From positions 162,241 to 226,240 of the forward strand of contig NZ_RCZA01000003.1 of NCBI RefSeq assembly GCF_006438925.1: 64,000 bases of DNA, given 5' to 3'. Below are positions 8,988 to 18,519 of this stretch, piece after piece. Position 1 is the first letter of the stretch; every line of letters starts with the position of its first letter. Source of the DNA: Pseudomonas mandelii. Its GTDB lineage: Bacteria > Pseudomonadota > Gammaproteobacteria > Pseudomonadales > Pseudomonadaceae. The notes under the pieces were generated by a model. It made no database searches. It worked only from the letters and a program-made list of their open reading frames with translations, and was not told the DNA's origin. The translations under genes were made by a program, and so were the position numbers.

Positions 8988-11279
8988 ATGAAGAAGCTGT
9001 GTTTGCTGGGCCTGTTCGTCAGCCTGGCCAGTCATAACGTACTGGCCGCCACGACGCCCGCACCTCTGGAAAACAAGGACGCGTTCATCAGCAACCTGAT
9101 GAAGCAAATGACCCTCGATGAAAAGATCGGCCAGTTGCGCCTGATCAGCATCGGCCCGGAAATGCCACGGGAGCTGATCCGCAAGGAAATCGCCGCCGGC
9201 AACATCGGTGGCACGTTCAACTCGATCACCCGTCCGGAAAACCGTCCGATGCAGGACGCGGCCATGCGCAGCCGGTTGAAGATCCCGATGTTCTTCGCCT
9301 ATGACGTGATCCACGGTCACCGCACCATTTTCCCGATCCCGATAGCCCTGGCCTCAAGCTGGGACATGGACGCCATCGGCCTGTCCGGGCGCATCGCCGC
9401 CAAGGAAGCCGCGGCGGACAGCCTCGACATCACCTTCGCGCCGATGGTCGACATCTCCCGCGACCCGCGCTGGGGCCGGACTTCCGAAGGCTTCGGCGAA
9501 GACACTTACCTGGTGTCGCGCATTGCCGGCGTCATGGTCAAAGCCTTCCAGGGCACGGGCGCGAACGCGGCCGACAGCATCATGGCCAGCGTCAAGCACT
9601 TTGCCCTGTACGGCGCGGTCGAGGGCGGTCGCGACTACAACGTCGTCGACATGAGCCCGGTCAAGATGTTCCAGGACTACCTGCCACCGTACCGTGCGGC
9701 TATCGACGCCGGTGCTGGCGGGGTGATGGTCGCGCTGAACTCGATCAACGGCGTGCCGGCCACCGCGAACACCTGGCTGATGAACGACCTGTTGCGCAAG
9801 CAATGGGGCTTCAAAGGCCTGGCCGTCAGCGACCACGGGGCGATTTTCGAGTTGATCAAACACGGCGTTGCCCGTGACGGTCGCGAAGCCGCGAAGCTGG
9901 CGATCAAGGCTGGCATCGACATGAGCATGAACGACACCCTCTACGGTAAAGAGCTGCCGGGGCTGTTGAAGGCGGGTGAGATCCAGCAAAGCGACATCGA
10001 CAACGCCGTGCGTGAAGTGCTCGCCGCCAAGTACGACATGGGCCTGTTCAAGGACCCGTACCTGCGCATCGGCAAGGCTGAGGATGATCCGGCCGACACT
10101 TATGCCGAAAATCGCCTGCACCGTACCGAGGCTCGTGACGTCGCGCGCCGCAGCATGGTGTTGCTGAAGAACCAGGGCGAAACCCTGCCGCTGAAGAAAA
10201 CTGCGAAAATCGCCCTGGTCGGCCCGCTGGCCAAGGCACCGATCGACATGATGGGCAGCTGGGCCGCCGCGGGTAAGCCCGCGCAATCGGTGACCCTGTT
10301 CGACGGCATGACCACTGCACTGGGCGCGCAATCGACGCTGATCTACGCTCGCGGCGCCAACATCACCAGCGACAAGAAGGTGCTGGATTACCTGAACTTC
10401 CTCAACTTCGACGCACCGGAAGTGGTGGACGATCCGCGCTCGGCCCAAGTGCTGATCGACGAAGCGGTGAAGGCCGCCAAGGACGCTGATGTCGTGGTGG
10501 CCGCGGTGGGCGAATCCCGTGGCATGTCCCACGAATCGTCGAGCCGCACCGACCTGAACATCCCGGCCAACCAGCGCGATTTGATCAAGGCCCTGAAGGC
10601 CACCGGCAAACCGCTGGTGCTGGTGTTGATGAACGGCCGTCCGCTGACGATTCTCGAAGAGAAGGAACAGGCCGACGCGATCCTGGAAACCTGGTTCACC
10701 GGTACCGAAGGCGGCAACGCCATCGCCGACGTACTGTTCGGCGACTACAACCCGTCGGGTAAATTGCCGATCACCTTCCCGCGCTCGGTGGGTCAGATTC
10801 CGACCTACTACAACCACCTGAGCATTGGCCGACCGTTCACGCCGGGCAAACCGGGCAACTACACCTCCCAGTATTTCGATGACACCACCGGGCCCCTGTT
10901 CCCGTTCGGTTTCGGCCTGAGCTATACCGATTTCAGCCTGAGCGACATGGCACTGTCGTCGACCACGCTGAACAAAACCGGCAAACTCGACGCCAGCGTC
11001 ATGGTGAAGAATACCGGCAAGCGTGACGGCGAAACCGTGGTGCAGTTGTACATCCAGGACGTGACGGGCTCGATGATCCGCCCGATCAAGGAACTGAAGA
11101 ATTTCCAGAAAATCACGCTCAAGGCCGGCGAACAGAAAGTCGTGCACTTCACCATCACCGAGGATGATCTGAAGTTCTTCAACACCCAGCTCAAGTACGC
11201 GGCAGAACCGGGCAAGTTCAACGTGGAGATCGGCCTGGACTCACAGGACGTGACGCAGCAGAGCTTTGAACTGCTTTAA
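8988..11279 (+). CDS. bglX: Periplasmic beta-glucosidase BglX (GH3)
   Basis: This is a 763-residue secreted glycoside hydrolase family 3 enzyme that removes terminal beta-glucosyl residues. A signal peptide covers residues 1-20 (ending NVLA). The GH3 N-terminal barrel carries the nucleophile motif GLAVSDHGAI with Asp282. The GH3 C-terminal alpha/beta domain (with AAVGESRGMSHESSSR) and a fibronectin-III-like domain at the end follow. DVTGSMIRPIKELKNFQK near the C-terminus is typical of BglX. The length matches the E. coli enzyme. The open frame starts at an upstream TTG, but the ATG before the signal peptide was chosen. The gene is monocistronic and a REP pair follows it. Confidence 0.95.
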   Translation: MKKLCLLGLFVSLASHNVLAATTPAPLENKDAFISNLMKQMTLDEKIGQLRLISIGPEMPRELIRKEIAAGNIGGTFNSITRPENRPMQDAAMRSRLKIPMFFAYDVIHGHRTIFPIPIALASSWDMDAIGLSGRIAAKEAAADSLDITFAPMVDISRDPRWGRTSEGFGEDTYLVSRIAGVMVKAFQGTGANAADSIMASVKHFALYGAVEGGRDYNVVDMSPVKMFQDYLPPYRAAIDAGAGGVMVALNSINGVPATANTWLMNDLLRKQWGFKGLAVSDHGAIFELIKHGVARDGREAAKLAIKAGIDMSMNDTLYGKELPGLLKAGEIQQSDIDNAVREVLAAKYDMGLFKDPYLRIGKAEDDPADTYAENRLHRTEARDVARRSMVLLKNQGETLPLKKTAKIALVGPLAKAPIDMMGSWAAAGKPAQSVTLFDGMTTALGAQSTLIYARGANITSDKKVLDYLNFLNFDAPEVVDDPRSAQVLIDEAVKAAKDADVVVAAVGESRGMSHESSSRTDLNIPANQRDLIKALKATGKPLVLVLMNGRPLTILEEKEQADAILETWFTGTEGGNAIADVLFGDYNPSGKLPITFPRSVGQIPTYYNHLSIGRPFTPGKPGNYTSQYFDDTTGPLFPFGFGLSYTDFSLSDMALSSTTLNKTGKLDASVMVKNTGKRDGETVVQLYIQDVTGSMIRPIKELKNFQKITLKAGEQKVVHFTITEDDLKFFNTQLKYAAEPGKFNVEIGLDSQDVTQQSFELL

Positions 11280-11292
11280 TACCGCTGAAAAG

Positions 11293-11396
11293 CAAAAGAT
11301 CGCAGCCTGCGGCAGCTCCTACAGAGATTGCGTACGTTCGTGAAATCACGGGTGTACGCCGCCCCTGTAGGAGCTGCCGCAGGCTGCGATCTTTTG
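11293..11396. repeat. REP pair (GTAGGAGCTGCCG family)
   Basis: Inverted copies with outer ends CAAAAGATCGCAGCCTGCGG and its complement enclose an insert of about 40 bases. It lies between the convergent bglX and clsB-like genes. Confidence 0.9.
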
Positions 11397-11410
11397 ATCT
11401 TGCTCTTGCC

Positions 11411-12568
11411 CTACCCCCGTCGATCCAGCAGATTCACCACCAATCGATCCACCCATCCCCAAATCCTTTGCTTCACCCGCCGCCACAGCGGCCGGCGTTG
11501 CCATGCCTCCAGGCTGACTTCCTGGCTCTGCGCAAAGTCCCTCTCGAAACTCGCCGCCACCGCCCGCGTCAGCCCTGGGTCCAGCGCCTCAAGGTTGGCT
11601 TCCAGGTTGAAGCGCAAATTCCAGTGATCGAAATTGCACGAGCCGATGCTCACCCAGTCGTCGACCAGGACCATTTTCAAGTGCAGGAAACACGGCTGGT
11701 ATTCGAAGATCTTCACCCCGGCCTTGAGCAATCGCGGGTAGTAGCGATGCCCGGCGTAGCGCACCGACGGGTGATCGGTGCGTGGCCCGGTCAGCAGCAG
11801 ACGCACATCGACACCCCGCCCCGCGGCCCGGCGCAGTGAGCGGCGGACTTTCCACGTTGGCAGGAAATACGGCGTCGCCAGCCAGATCCGTTGCTGGCCA
11901 CTGTTCAGTGCGCGAACCAGCGATTGCAGAATGTCCCGGTGCTGGCGGGCGTCGGCATAAGCGACCCGGCCCATGCCCTCGCCCATCAATGGCACGCGTG
12001 GCAGACGCGGCAAGCCGAAATGCGAAGCGGGTTTCCAGGCGCGCCGATGCCGGTTGGCGATCCATTGGCGGTCGAATAGCAACTGCCAGTCGATGACCAA
12101 GGGGCCGGTGATTTCCACCATCACTTCGTGCCATTCGCTGGTGTCTTCACCCGGCGTCCAGAATTCATCGGTCACCCCGGTGCCGCCCACCACGGCCATG
12201 CTCTGGTCGACCAGCAACAGCTTGCGGTGATCGCGGTAGAAGTTGCCGACCCAGCGTCGCCAGCTCAGGCGATTGTAGAAACGTAGCTCCACGCCCGCCG
12301 CCATCAATCGCTGGCGCAAAGTCAGGGTGAACGCGAGGCTGCCGTAATCATCGAACAGGCAGCGCACGCGCACACCACGTTCGGCAGCCTGGACCAACGC
12401 CTGAACCATCGCTTCGGCACAGGCGCCCGCCTCCACCAGGTACAACTCCAGCTCGACTTGCTCTTCGGCGCGGGCAATCGCGACCAACATCCTTGGAAAA
12501 AACTGAGGACCGTCAATCAGCAGTTCAAAACGGTTGCCTTCACGCCAGGGGAATATCGCGCCGGCCAT
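11411..12568 (-). CDS. clsB: Cardiolipin synthase B-like phospholipase D protein
   Basis: This 385-residue protein of the phospholipase D superfamily has both HKD motifs. The first is HRKLLLVD with His114, Lys116 and Asp121; the second is HLKMVLVDD with His296, Lys298 and Asp303, each followed by the usual GG/GSxNFD segment. The length and the absence of N-terminal membrane helices fit ClsB, which joins phosphatidyl groups to make cardiolipin from phosphatidylglycerol. The start codon lies one base beyond the stop of the upstream YceI gene, which suggests translational coupling. The exact donor and acceptor lipids are inferred from the family. Confidence 0.88.
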   Translation of the reverse strand: MAGAIFPWREGNRFELLIDGPQFFPRMLVAIARAEEQVELELYLVEAGACAEAMVQALVQAAERGVRVRCLFDDYGSLAFTLTLRQRLMAAGVELRFYNRLSWRRWVGNFYRDHRKLLLVDQSMAVVGGTGVTDEFWTPGEDTSEWHEVMVEITGPLVIDWQLLFDRQWIANRHRRAWKPASHFGLPRLPRVPLMGEGMGRVAYADARQHRDILQSLVRALNSGQQRIWLATPYFLPTWKVRRSLRRAAGRGVDVRLLLTGPRTDHPSVRYAGHRYYPRLLKAGVKIFEYQPCFLHLKMVLVDDWVSIGSCNFDHWNLRFNLEANLEALDPGLTRAVAASFERDFAQSQEVSLEAWQRRPLWRRVKQRIWGWVDRLVVNLLDRRG

Positions 12569-12569
12569 G

Positions 12570-13160
12570 TCAGCGCGCCGTGAAAATCAGTACCGCACCC
12601 ACCGGCACCGACAGACTGATAGCCGACAAACCGGCGGTCTTGCGCAAACTTTCCAGGCCGGGGGCCAGGTCGAAATCCGCGGCATTGATGATCAGCGGTT
12701 CGAGGGTCACCACCTGGAAGCGTCGGTCATCGAGACGGGTTGCCAGCAGTTCGGCGGTGTATTCGTGTTGTTTTCCATGGAGATTGACGGTCAGCGGCAG
12801 GCGCAATTCAAGTTGCGCGCCGGGCGCCAGATCGTTGATCGGGCGTAGATCAATCTGCGCGGTGATCAGTGCTTCGGGGAAAGTCTGGATTTCAAACAGG
12901 TCCTTGCGCATGCGTTCATCGCGCAACGGGATGCCACTGTTGACCGAGTCCATCTCGACTTCCACCTCGGCCAGGCCTTTGGGATCGACCTTGCCGTGCA
13001 GCACCAGAAAGCGCTGCACTTCGGACATGTTGGTGTTTTTGGTACTGATGAACGACAGCCGCGAGGACTCGCCATCCAGATACCAATCGGCGTGAGCCGA
13101 CAGGGCGGCTCCGGCCAGTAGCAGGAAGGCGAGGGTTTGGCAGAGGAAGCGGTTGAACAT
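12570..13160 (-). CDS. YceI family periplasmic protein
   Basis: This 196-residue protein has a cleavable signal peptide (residues 1 to about 23, ending SAHA) followed by a full YceI lipocalin-like domain: WYLDGESSRLSFISTKNTN at the mature N-terminus, then VEVEMDSVNSGIPLRDERM and the closing VPVGAVLIFTA. YceI proteins bind isoprenoid or other lipophilic ligands. The start was set at MFNRFL; the 18 extra codons upstream are not family-like. The stop overlaps the start region of the clsB-like gene, so both products are probably made from one message and may share an envelope-lipid role (inference). Confidence 0.9.
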   Translation of the reverse strand: MFNRFLCQTLAFLLLAGAALSAHADWYLDGESSRLSFISTKNTNMSEVQRFLVLHGKVDPKGLAEVEVEMDSVNSGIPLRDERMRKDLFEIQTFPEALITAQIDLRPINDLAPGAQLELRLPLTVNLHGKQHEYTAELLATRLDDRRFQVVTLEPLIINAADFDLAPGLESLRKTAGLSAISLSVPVGAVLIFTAR

Positions 13161-13232
13161 AGAGACTCGTGGGGCAGATAAACCTGCACGAACCTTAACC
13201 GCCCGTGAGCGCATTGCAAACCGCGAAGATCA

Positions 13233-13341
13233 AAAGATCGCAGCCTGCGGCAGCTCCTACAGGAGATTGCATACGCCCATGCAATCGCGCGCTCACGAAT
13301 GGAACCCGATCCTGTAGGAGCTGCCGCAGGCTGCGATCTTT
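13233..13341. repeat. REP pair (GTAGGAGCTGCCG family)
   Basis: Inverted copies start AAAGATCGCAGCCTGCGG and end with the complement CTGCGATCTTT. The spacer is about 50 bases. It lies between the IclR regulator 3' end and the YceI promoter region. Confidence 0.9.
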
Positions 13342-13346
13342 AAGCG

Positions 13347-14117
13347 TCACGCCAACGCGTGCTGCACATCGCCGATGGTCGCGGCCAAACTGTTCAGGTG
13401 CAGGCTCAACACCCGTTCCACCGGTGCCTGATCCATCGGCCAGTGCAGCGCCATGCTGCCGACCAGTCGGCCATCGGCATGGAGCGGCAAGGCTACCGCC
13501 CGAATCAGAAACGGCAGGCGCACCGGGTATTCCCAGTAACCTTCGGTGCGCTGGCCGAAACCCTGATGCAACGCCTGTTCGCTGGCGCTGAAGAGGCTCT
13601 CATCAGTCAGTCGTTCACGACCGGCCAGTCGCTCCACTTCCTGGGTGTCCAGTTCGCCCAGGCATGCCCGGCCCATGGCCGAATGAAACAGGCTGGCGTG
13701 CTGACCGACGATCTGGCAGTTGTTCGGATAGCGCTTGCGCAGCACCGTGGGGATTGCGCTTTCCATGACTTCCACCCGCTCGCCGTCAAAGCTCGACAGG
13801 TCCGCCACCAGCCCGGTGCGCTCGCTCAATTCCAGCAACAGCGGCGCGGCGCTTTCCACCAGTCGCCGTTTGAAACGCTGCTGACTGTCGCCGAACAGAC
13901 GCTTGGCGCACAGGCGATAACGCCGGTCGCTCAAACCGCGATAAATCCAGCCTTGCTCCTGCAAGGTCAGCAACATCCGCGACACCGTGGCCTTGGGCAG
14001 GGTCGTCAGGTAGTGCAACTCCTCCAGACCCAACGCCTGATGCTCGCCCAGCAGTTCGACGATGGCCAGCGCCCGTTCAACGGAACGCACGCTGCCGGTT
14101 TCTGCCTTGCTGTCCAT
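13347..14117 (-). CDS. IclR family transcriptional regulator
   Basis: This 256-residue regulator has an N-terminal winged helix (SVERALAIVELLGEHQALGLE, then LPKATVSRMLLTLQEQGWI as the recognition region, about residues 10-60). An IclR effector-binding domain follows (about 85-250), with LSERTGLVADLSSFDGERVEV and FHSAMGRACLGEL. The start was set at MDSKAE; the 42 upstream codons do not resemble the family. It is the last gene of the co-directional unit M20 hydrolase, MFS transporter, amidase, regulator, 83 bases after the amidase stop. It probably controls that unit in response to the substrate or a breakdown product (inference). Confidence 0.9.
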   Translation of the reverse strand: MDSKAETGSVRSVERALAIVELLGEHQALGLEELHYLTTLPKATVSRMLLTLQEQGWIYRGLSDRRYRLCAKRLFGDSQQRFKRRLVESAAPLLLELSERTGLVADLSSFDGERVEVMESAIPTVLRKRYPNNCQIVGQHASLFHSAMGRACLGELDTQEVERLAGRERLTDESLFSASEQALHQGFGQRTEGYWEYPVRLPFLIRAVALPLHADGRLVGSMALHWPMDQAPVERVLSLHLNSLAATIGDVQHALA

Positions 14118-14200
14118 GGTTTCGATCTCCCTAAGCCCTGATGGAATAGCCCGGATGGATGATCGCTTTATGCAGCAAGATGCGGGCCCGCTCGGCGAAC

Positions 14201-15649
14201 TCAGGCGTCTTGCAGACAACCCGGCGGCCGGCGCTTGACCCATTGCGTCAGTTGCTCATGGGCATACGCCAGTTGCAGCACCGCCCGATCGGCCTGGGCC
14301 GGGCCGATGATTTGCAGACCCATCGGCAAACCGGCCGGGTTGAATCCCACCGGCACACTCATGCTCGGCAAGCCGGCCAGGGTCGGCCCGATCACCACCT
14401 CCATCCAGCGGTGATAGGTGTCCATGCTCTGCCCGCCGACGACGCGCGGCCACGGGGTTTGTGCATCAAAAGGGAACACTTGCGCGGTGGGCAATAGCAG
14501 AAAATCGTAACGTTCGAACAACTCGCTCAAGGCTCGGTACCAATCACTGCGACTGACCGACGCCTGGTAAACATCCGCCGCCGTCAGGCGCAGACCACCC
14601 TCGATTTCCCATTGAGCCTCGGGTTTGAGCAGGTCGCGTTTTTGCGGGTCGGCATACAGCGCGCCGAGGCTGCCCTGCACCAGCCAGTGTCGGTGCACCA
14701 GCCAGGTTTGCCACAGGCGTTCCATGGAAAAGTCCGGCTGGCAGGCCTGGACCCGGCAACCCAGCGCCTCGAAATCCTCGAGTGCCGATTCGCACAGGCT
14801 CAACACGCCGTCGTCCATCGGCAGGTAACCGTTGTAGTCCCCCAGCCAGCCGAGCCGCACCTCACTGAAATCCCGCACCAGCGTGTCGTGGAAGATTTCC
14901 GGGTTCTGCGTCAGCGACAAGGGCACGCGCGGGTCGTAACCGGCCTGGGTGGCGAGCAGGCGGGCAACATCGGTCACGCTGCGGCCCATCGGCCCTTCGG
15001 TGGCCAGTTGCTGGACGAACACGTCCGGCGCCGGGCCGTGGGGCACGCGGCCCTGTGACGGTCGGAAGCCGAACACGTTGTTGAACGCCGCCGGGTTGCG
15101 CAGCGAACCCATCATGTCGCTGCCGTCGGCCACCGGCAGCATGCGCAACGCCAGCGCCACCGCCGCCCCGCCGCTGCTGCCACCGGCGATCAACGCCGAG
15201 TCGTAGGCGTTGGTGGTGGTGCCGAACACGCTGTTGTAAGTCTGCGAGCCGAGGCCGAATTCCGGGACATTGGACTTGCCGATGATGATCGCCCCACAGT
15301 CGCGAACCCGCGCCACGCTGATCGCATCGTGTTGCGGGATCTGCTCGGCGAACAGCGGCGAGCCCATGGTCGTGCGCAAACCGGCTGTCGCCGCCAGATC
15401 CTTGATGGCTTGCGGCATGCCGTGCATCCAGCCGCGGGACTGGCCCAGATCCAACTGCCGGTCGCAGGCGTCGGCTTCGGCCAGCAACTCATCGGCCGGG
15501 CGCAGTGAGACCAGCGCGTTGACCTGCGGATTGAAGCGTTCGATCTGCGCCAGATACGCCTGCATCACTTCACGGCAGGAAACCCGGCGAGCGTGAATCG
15601 CCCGGGACAACGCATCGGCGTCCATTTCAACAATCGGATTGATGCTCAA
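14201..15649 (-). CDS. Amidase (amidase signature family)
   Basis: This 482-residue enzyme of the amidase signature family hydrolyses carboxamides. The Ser-cisSer-Lys triad is visible: Lys83 in AIKDLAA, Ser158 in the GGSSGG segment, and Ser182 in GSDMMGSLRNPA. The last motif has Met where most members have Gly before the GS pair, which marks a subgroup. The C-terminal PSMSVPVGFNPAGLPMGLQIIG is typical. The start ATG overlaps the stop of the upstream MFS transporter (ATGA), so the two are translationally coupled. The substrate is unknown; an amide imported by the transporter is the simplest reading. Confidence 0.92.
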   Translation of the reverse strand: MSINPIVEMDADALSRAIHARRVSCREVMQAYLAQIERFNPQVNALVSLRPADELLAEADACDRQLDLGQSRGWMHGMPQAIKDLAATAGLRTTMGSPLFAEQIPQHDAISVARVRDCGAIIIGKSNVPEFGLGSQTYNSVFGTTTNAYDSALIAGGSSGGAAVALALRMLPVADGSDMMGSLRNPAAFNNVFGFRPSQGRVPHGPAPDVFVQQLATEGPMGRSVTDVARLLATQAGYDPRVPLSLTQNPEIFHDTLVRDFSEVRLGWLGDYNGYLPMDDGVLSLCESALEDFEALGCRVQACQPDFSMERLWQTWLVHRHWLVQGSLGALYADPQKRDLLKPEAQWEIEGGLRLTAADVYQASVSRSDWYRALSELFERYDFLLLPTAQVFPFDAQTPWPRVVGGQSMDTYHRWMEVVIGPTLAGLPSMSVPVGFNPAGLPMGLQIIGPAQADRAVLQLAYAHEQLTQWVKRRPPGCLQDA

Positions 15650-16956
15650 GGCTTCACCTCAAGATTAAGTGCTTCGGATTTTTTAGCGCGTGGCGCTTCG
15701 TGCATGCAGTAAGTGCCCATCAGCGTCAGCACGCAAGCGAACAGGACATAGAAGGCCGGCGCCACGGGTGTCGCCAGCGCTTTGCTAAGCCAGGTGACAA
15801 TCAACGGCGCGAAACCGCCGAAGACCATGACCGCAACGTTGTAGGCCACCGATACCCCGGTGGACCGCACTTCGATCGGAAACTGTTCGGCCAGCGCGGT
15901 CGGGGCCGGGCCGAAGAACCCGCCGATGGCGCTGCACAGCAACAGTTGCATCACCAGCAAACGCTCCACCGATGGCGCCGCCGCGACCCACACGTACAGC
16001 GGATACACCATCACGAAAAACGCCAATGTGAACGCCATCAAAACCGGGCGCCGTCCGAGCCGGTCCGACAGCGCGCCGGACAGCGGAATGATCACGGTCA
16101 TCACCGCGACGGCGAGCATCTGCACCAGCAGTACCTGGTCCAGCGGCAGGCCGAGGTTCTTGTGGGCAAAGGTCGGCATGTTCACCAGCACCACGTAAAA
16201 CGACACCGTTGCGCCGCACGCCAGACCCATCGACACCAGAATGCTGCGCCGATGTTCGCGGATCACTTGCAGCAAGCTCGGGCTCGCGCCTTTGGCCTGT
16301 TTACGCGCCTCCAGAAATTCTTCCGGTTCCTCCATGTGCTTGCGAATCCACAGCCCGACCGGGCCGATCAACAAACCGATCATGAACGGAATCCGCCAGC
16401 CCCAGCTATCCAGCGCCTCGGGGGAAAGCAGATGAGTGAACAACGCCACCATCCCCGCCCCGGAAAATACCGCCAGACATTGCCCGACCAATTGCCAGGA
16501 ACCGTACAAACCCTTTTTGTGCGCGGGGGCACTTTCCACCAGAAACGCCGTGGCGCTGGCGTATTCGCCGCCCGTGGCGAAACCCTGGAGCATCCGTGCG
16601 ACCACGATCAACAACGGCGCGCCCATGCCGATGGCGGCGTAATTGGGCGCGAACGCGATCAACGCGATGGACACCGTCATCAGGCGGATGATCATCTGCA
16701 TCGCGGCCTTGCGGCCTTTGCGGTCGGAATACATGCCCAACAGAATGCCACCCACCGGGCGCATGAAAAACCCGACGCCAAAGGTCGCCAAGGCCATCAG
16801 CAGTGACGCGTATTCGTCCTCGGACGGGAAGAATTGCCGGGCGATGATGCTCGCCAGAAAGCCGTAAACGATGAAGTCATACCATTCCAGGGCGTTGCCG
16901 ATAACGGCGGCGACCACCTGCCGGGTGCGCGAAACGCCTGTGCTCGAAGTCTGCAT
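15646..16956 (-). CDS. MFS transporter, metabolite:H+ symporter type
   Basis: This 436-residue inner-membrane protein has twelve predicted helices and the MHS-family hallmarks: IGNALEWYDFIVYGFLAS at about residues 16-33, and GGILLGMYSDRKGRKAAM in the loop after helix 2. Such proteins import organic acids, betaines or dicarboxylates with protons. It lies between an amidase, whose start overlaps its stop, and an M20 amidohydrolase 81 bases upstream. It is therefore the likely importer for their substrate. The ATG used is the only one that keeps the conserved N-terminus. Confidence 0.92.
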   Translation of the reverse strand: MQTSSTGVSRTRQVVAAVIGNALEWYDFIVYGFLASIIARQFFPSEDEYASLLMALATFGVGFFMRPVGGILLGMYSDRKGRKAAMQMIIRLMTVSIALIAFAPNYAAIGMGAPLLIVVARMLQGFATGGEYASATAFLVESAPAHKKGLYGSWQLVGQCLAVFSGAGMVALFTHLLSPEALDSWGWRIPFMIGLLIGPVGLWIRKHMEEPEEFLEARKQAKGASPSLLQVIREHRRSILVSMGLACGATVSFYVVLVNMPTFAHKNLGLPLDQVLLVQMLAVAVMTVIIPLSGALSDRLGRRPVLMAFTLAFFVMVYPLYVWVAAAPSVERLLVMQLLLCSAIGGFFGPAPTALAEQFPIEVRSTGVSVAYNVAVMVFGGFAPLIVTWLSKALATPVAPAFYVLFACVLTLMGTYCMHEAPRAKKSEALNLEVKP

Positions 16957-17037
16957 GGGGAACTCTCCAGAAACCTGTTGGGCGATAACGGACGCGACAA
17001 TGCGCGCCCGATCCAGCGGCAGTAGAAAGTGAGATCG

Positions 17038-18213
17038 TCAGGCGGGCTTTAGCCAGCGCTCGGTCAGCGCGCCCCAATACGCCGCGCCGGTCAACAGGAT
17101 GTCGTCGTTGAAGTCGTAAGCGGGGTTGTGGACCATCGGCCGCGAAACGCCATTGCCGATGAACAGATAGGCGCCGGGGCAGCGTTGCAGCATCCAGGCA
17201 AAGTCTTCGCTGCCCATCAGTTTGGGTGTGTTGCCATCCACCGCGTCGGCACCGAGCAACTCGACACCGACTTGCCGGGCGAACTCGGTTTCAGCGGCGT
17301 GGTTGACCAGCACCGGGTAAGCCGGGCGATGTTCGATTTTCGAACTGCAACCGAAGCTGCGGGCCTGGGATTCGATGATCGCGCGCACGCGGTCGAGGGT
17401 TTTCTGGCGAACTTCGGCGTTCAATGCACGCAGGCTCAGACGCAGAATCGCTTGTTGCGGAATCACGTTGGCGGCCTCCCCGGCCTGCAACGCACCGACG
17501 GTCACCACGGCGGCCTGCTGCGCGTCGATGTTGCGCGCAACCACGGTTTGCAGGGCCATGACCACGCTGGCCGCCGCCACCAGAGGATCCACCGCCAGAT
17601 GCGGCATTGAGCCGTGTCCGCCCACGCCTTCGATGACCACCGTGAGCAAATCCTGGGACGCCATCATCGGCCCTTCACGGAAGCCCAGATGCCCCGCCGG
17701 CAAGCCCGGCATGTTGTGCATGCCGAACAGCGCGTCGCAGGGAAACCGTTCCAGCAGGCCATCGGCGAGCATCGCTTCGGCGCCGCCCTGACCTTCTTCG
17801 GCGGGCTGGAAAATCAGGGTCAGGGTGCCGTCGAACTGACGGGTCGCGGCCAGGTAGCGCGCGGCGCCCAACAGCATTGTGGTGTGGCCGTCATGACCGC
17901 AGGCGTGCATGCAGCCCTGATGCCGACTGCTGTAAGCCGCGCCGGTATTCTCGAGGATCGGCAAGGCGTCCATGTCCGCACGCAGCCCCAGTTTGCGTGA
18001 ACTGCTGCCGTTGCGCAGGACGCCGACCACGCCGGTCTTGCCGATCCCGGTGTGAACTTCATAACCCCAATCTTCAAGGGATTTGGCCACCAGCGCCGAG
18101 GTGCGGTTTTCCTCGAAGCCGAGTTCAGGGTGGGCGTGGATATCCTGGCGTGTGGCGTGCAGGTCGCTGGCCACGTCGTTGAGCCAGGCAAGAATATGCT
18201 GATGTCGGGTCAT
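17038..18213 (-). CDS. M20 family amidohydrolase
   Basis: This 391-residue metallo-amidohydrolase of the M20 peptidase/hippurate hydrolase branch has metal-binding segments HPELGFEE, GLRADMDALPI, CMHACGHDGHTTMLLGAA and FQPAEEGQGGAEAM in the family order. The dimerisation lid is in the middle (GHGSMPH), and GSEDFAWM lies near the C-terminus. Relatives remove acyl groups from N-acyl amino acids or split hippurate and similar amides. The start was moved 22 codons inward to MTRHQH, where the family begins. It is the first gene of the unit with the MFS transporter, amidase and IclR regulator. Confidence 0.93.
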   Translation of the reverse strand: MTRHQHILAWLNDVASDLHATRQDIHAHPELGFEENRTSALVAKSLEDWGYEVHTGIGKTGVVGVLRNGSSSRKLGLRADMDALPILENTGAAYSSRHQGCMHACGHDGHTTMLLGAARYLAATRQFDGTLTLIFQPAEEGQGGAEAMLADGLLERFPCDALFGMHNMPGLPAGHLGFREGPMMASQDLLTVVIEGVGGHGSMPHLAVDPLVAAASVVMALQTVVARNIDAQQAAVVTVGALQAGEAANVIPQQAILRLSLRALNAEVRQKTLDRVRAIIESQARSFGCSSKIEHRPAYPVLVNHAAETEFARQVGVELLGADAVDGNTPKLMGSEDFAWMLQRCPGAYLFIGNGVSRPMVHNPAYDFNDDILLTGAAYWGALTERWLKPA

Positions 18214-18372
18214 GACGATTGTCCTCGGGCCGGGTGTATTCCCGTTCTTTTTGTTCGCAGTGATTTCGCGACACATCAAGGCAGGTCGCGCTCACCGCCA
18301 GATAACCGCGAGTTCGGCGCGAGGACAATCGAATGTGGTTCCACCACGTGGAACCAGAGAACGCAGCAACCT

Positions 18373-18507
18373 TTGTAGCAGCTGGCGAAGCCTGCGTTCG
18401 GCTGCGAAGCAGTCGCCAATCCTGCCAACTCGGGTTTGCTGAAATACCGCGGTGCCTGGTTTTACGACGGCTGCGCCGCCGAACGCAGGCTTCGCCAGCT
18501 GCTACAA
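18373..18507. repeat. REP-like pair (TTGTAGCAGCTGGCGAAGC family)
   Basis: TTGTAGCAGCTGGCGAAGCC at the left is matched by its inverted complement ending CAGCTGCTACAA at the right, with about 75 bases between. The core differs from the two main REP families here, so it is a third related family. It makes up most of the 306-base gap upstream of the M20 hydrolase; the remainder shows no gene. Confidence 0.8.
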
Positions 18508-18519
18508 GGACTGTGGTGT

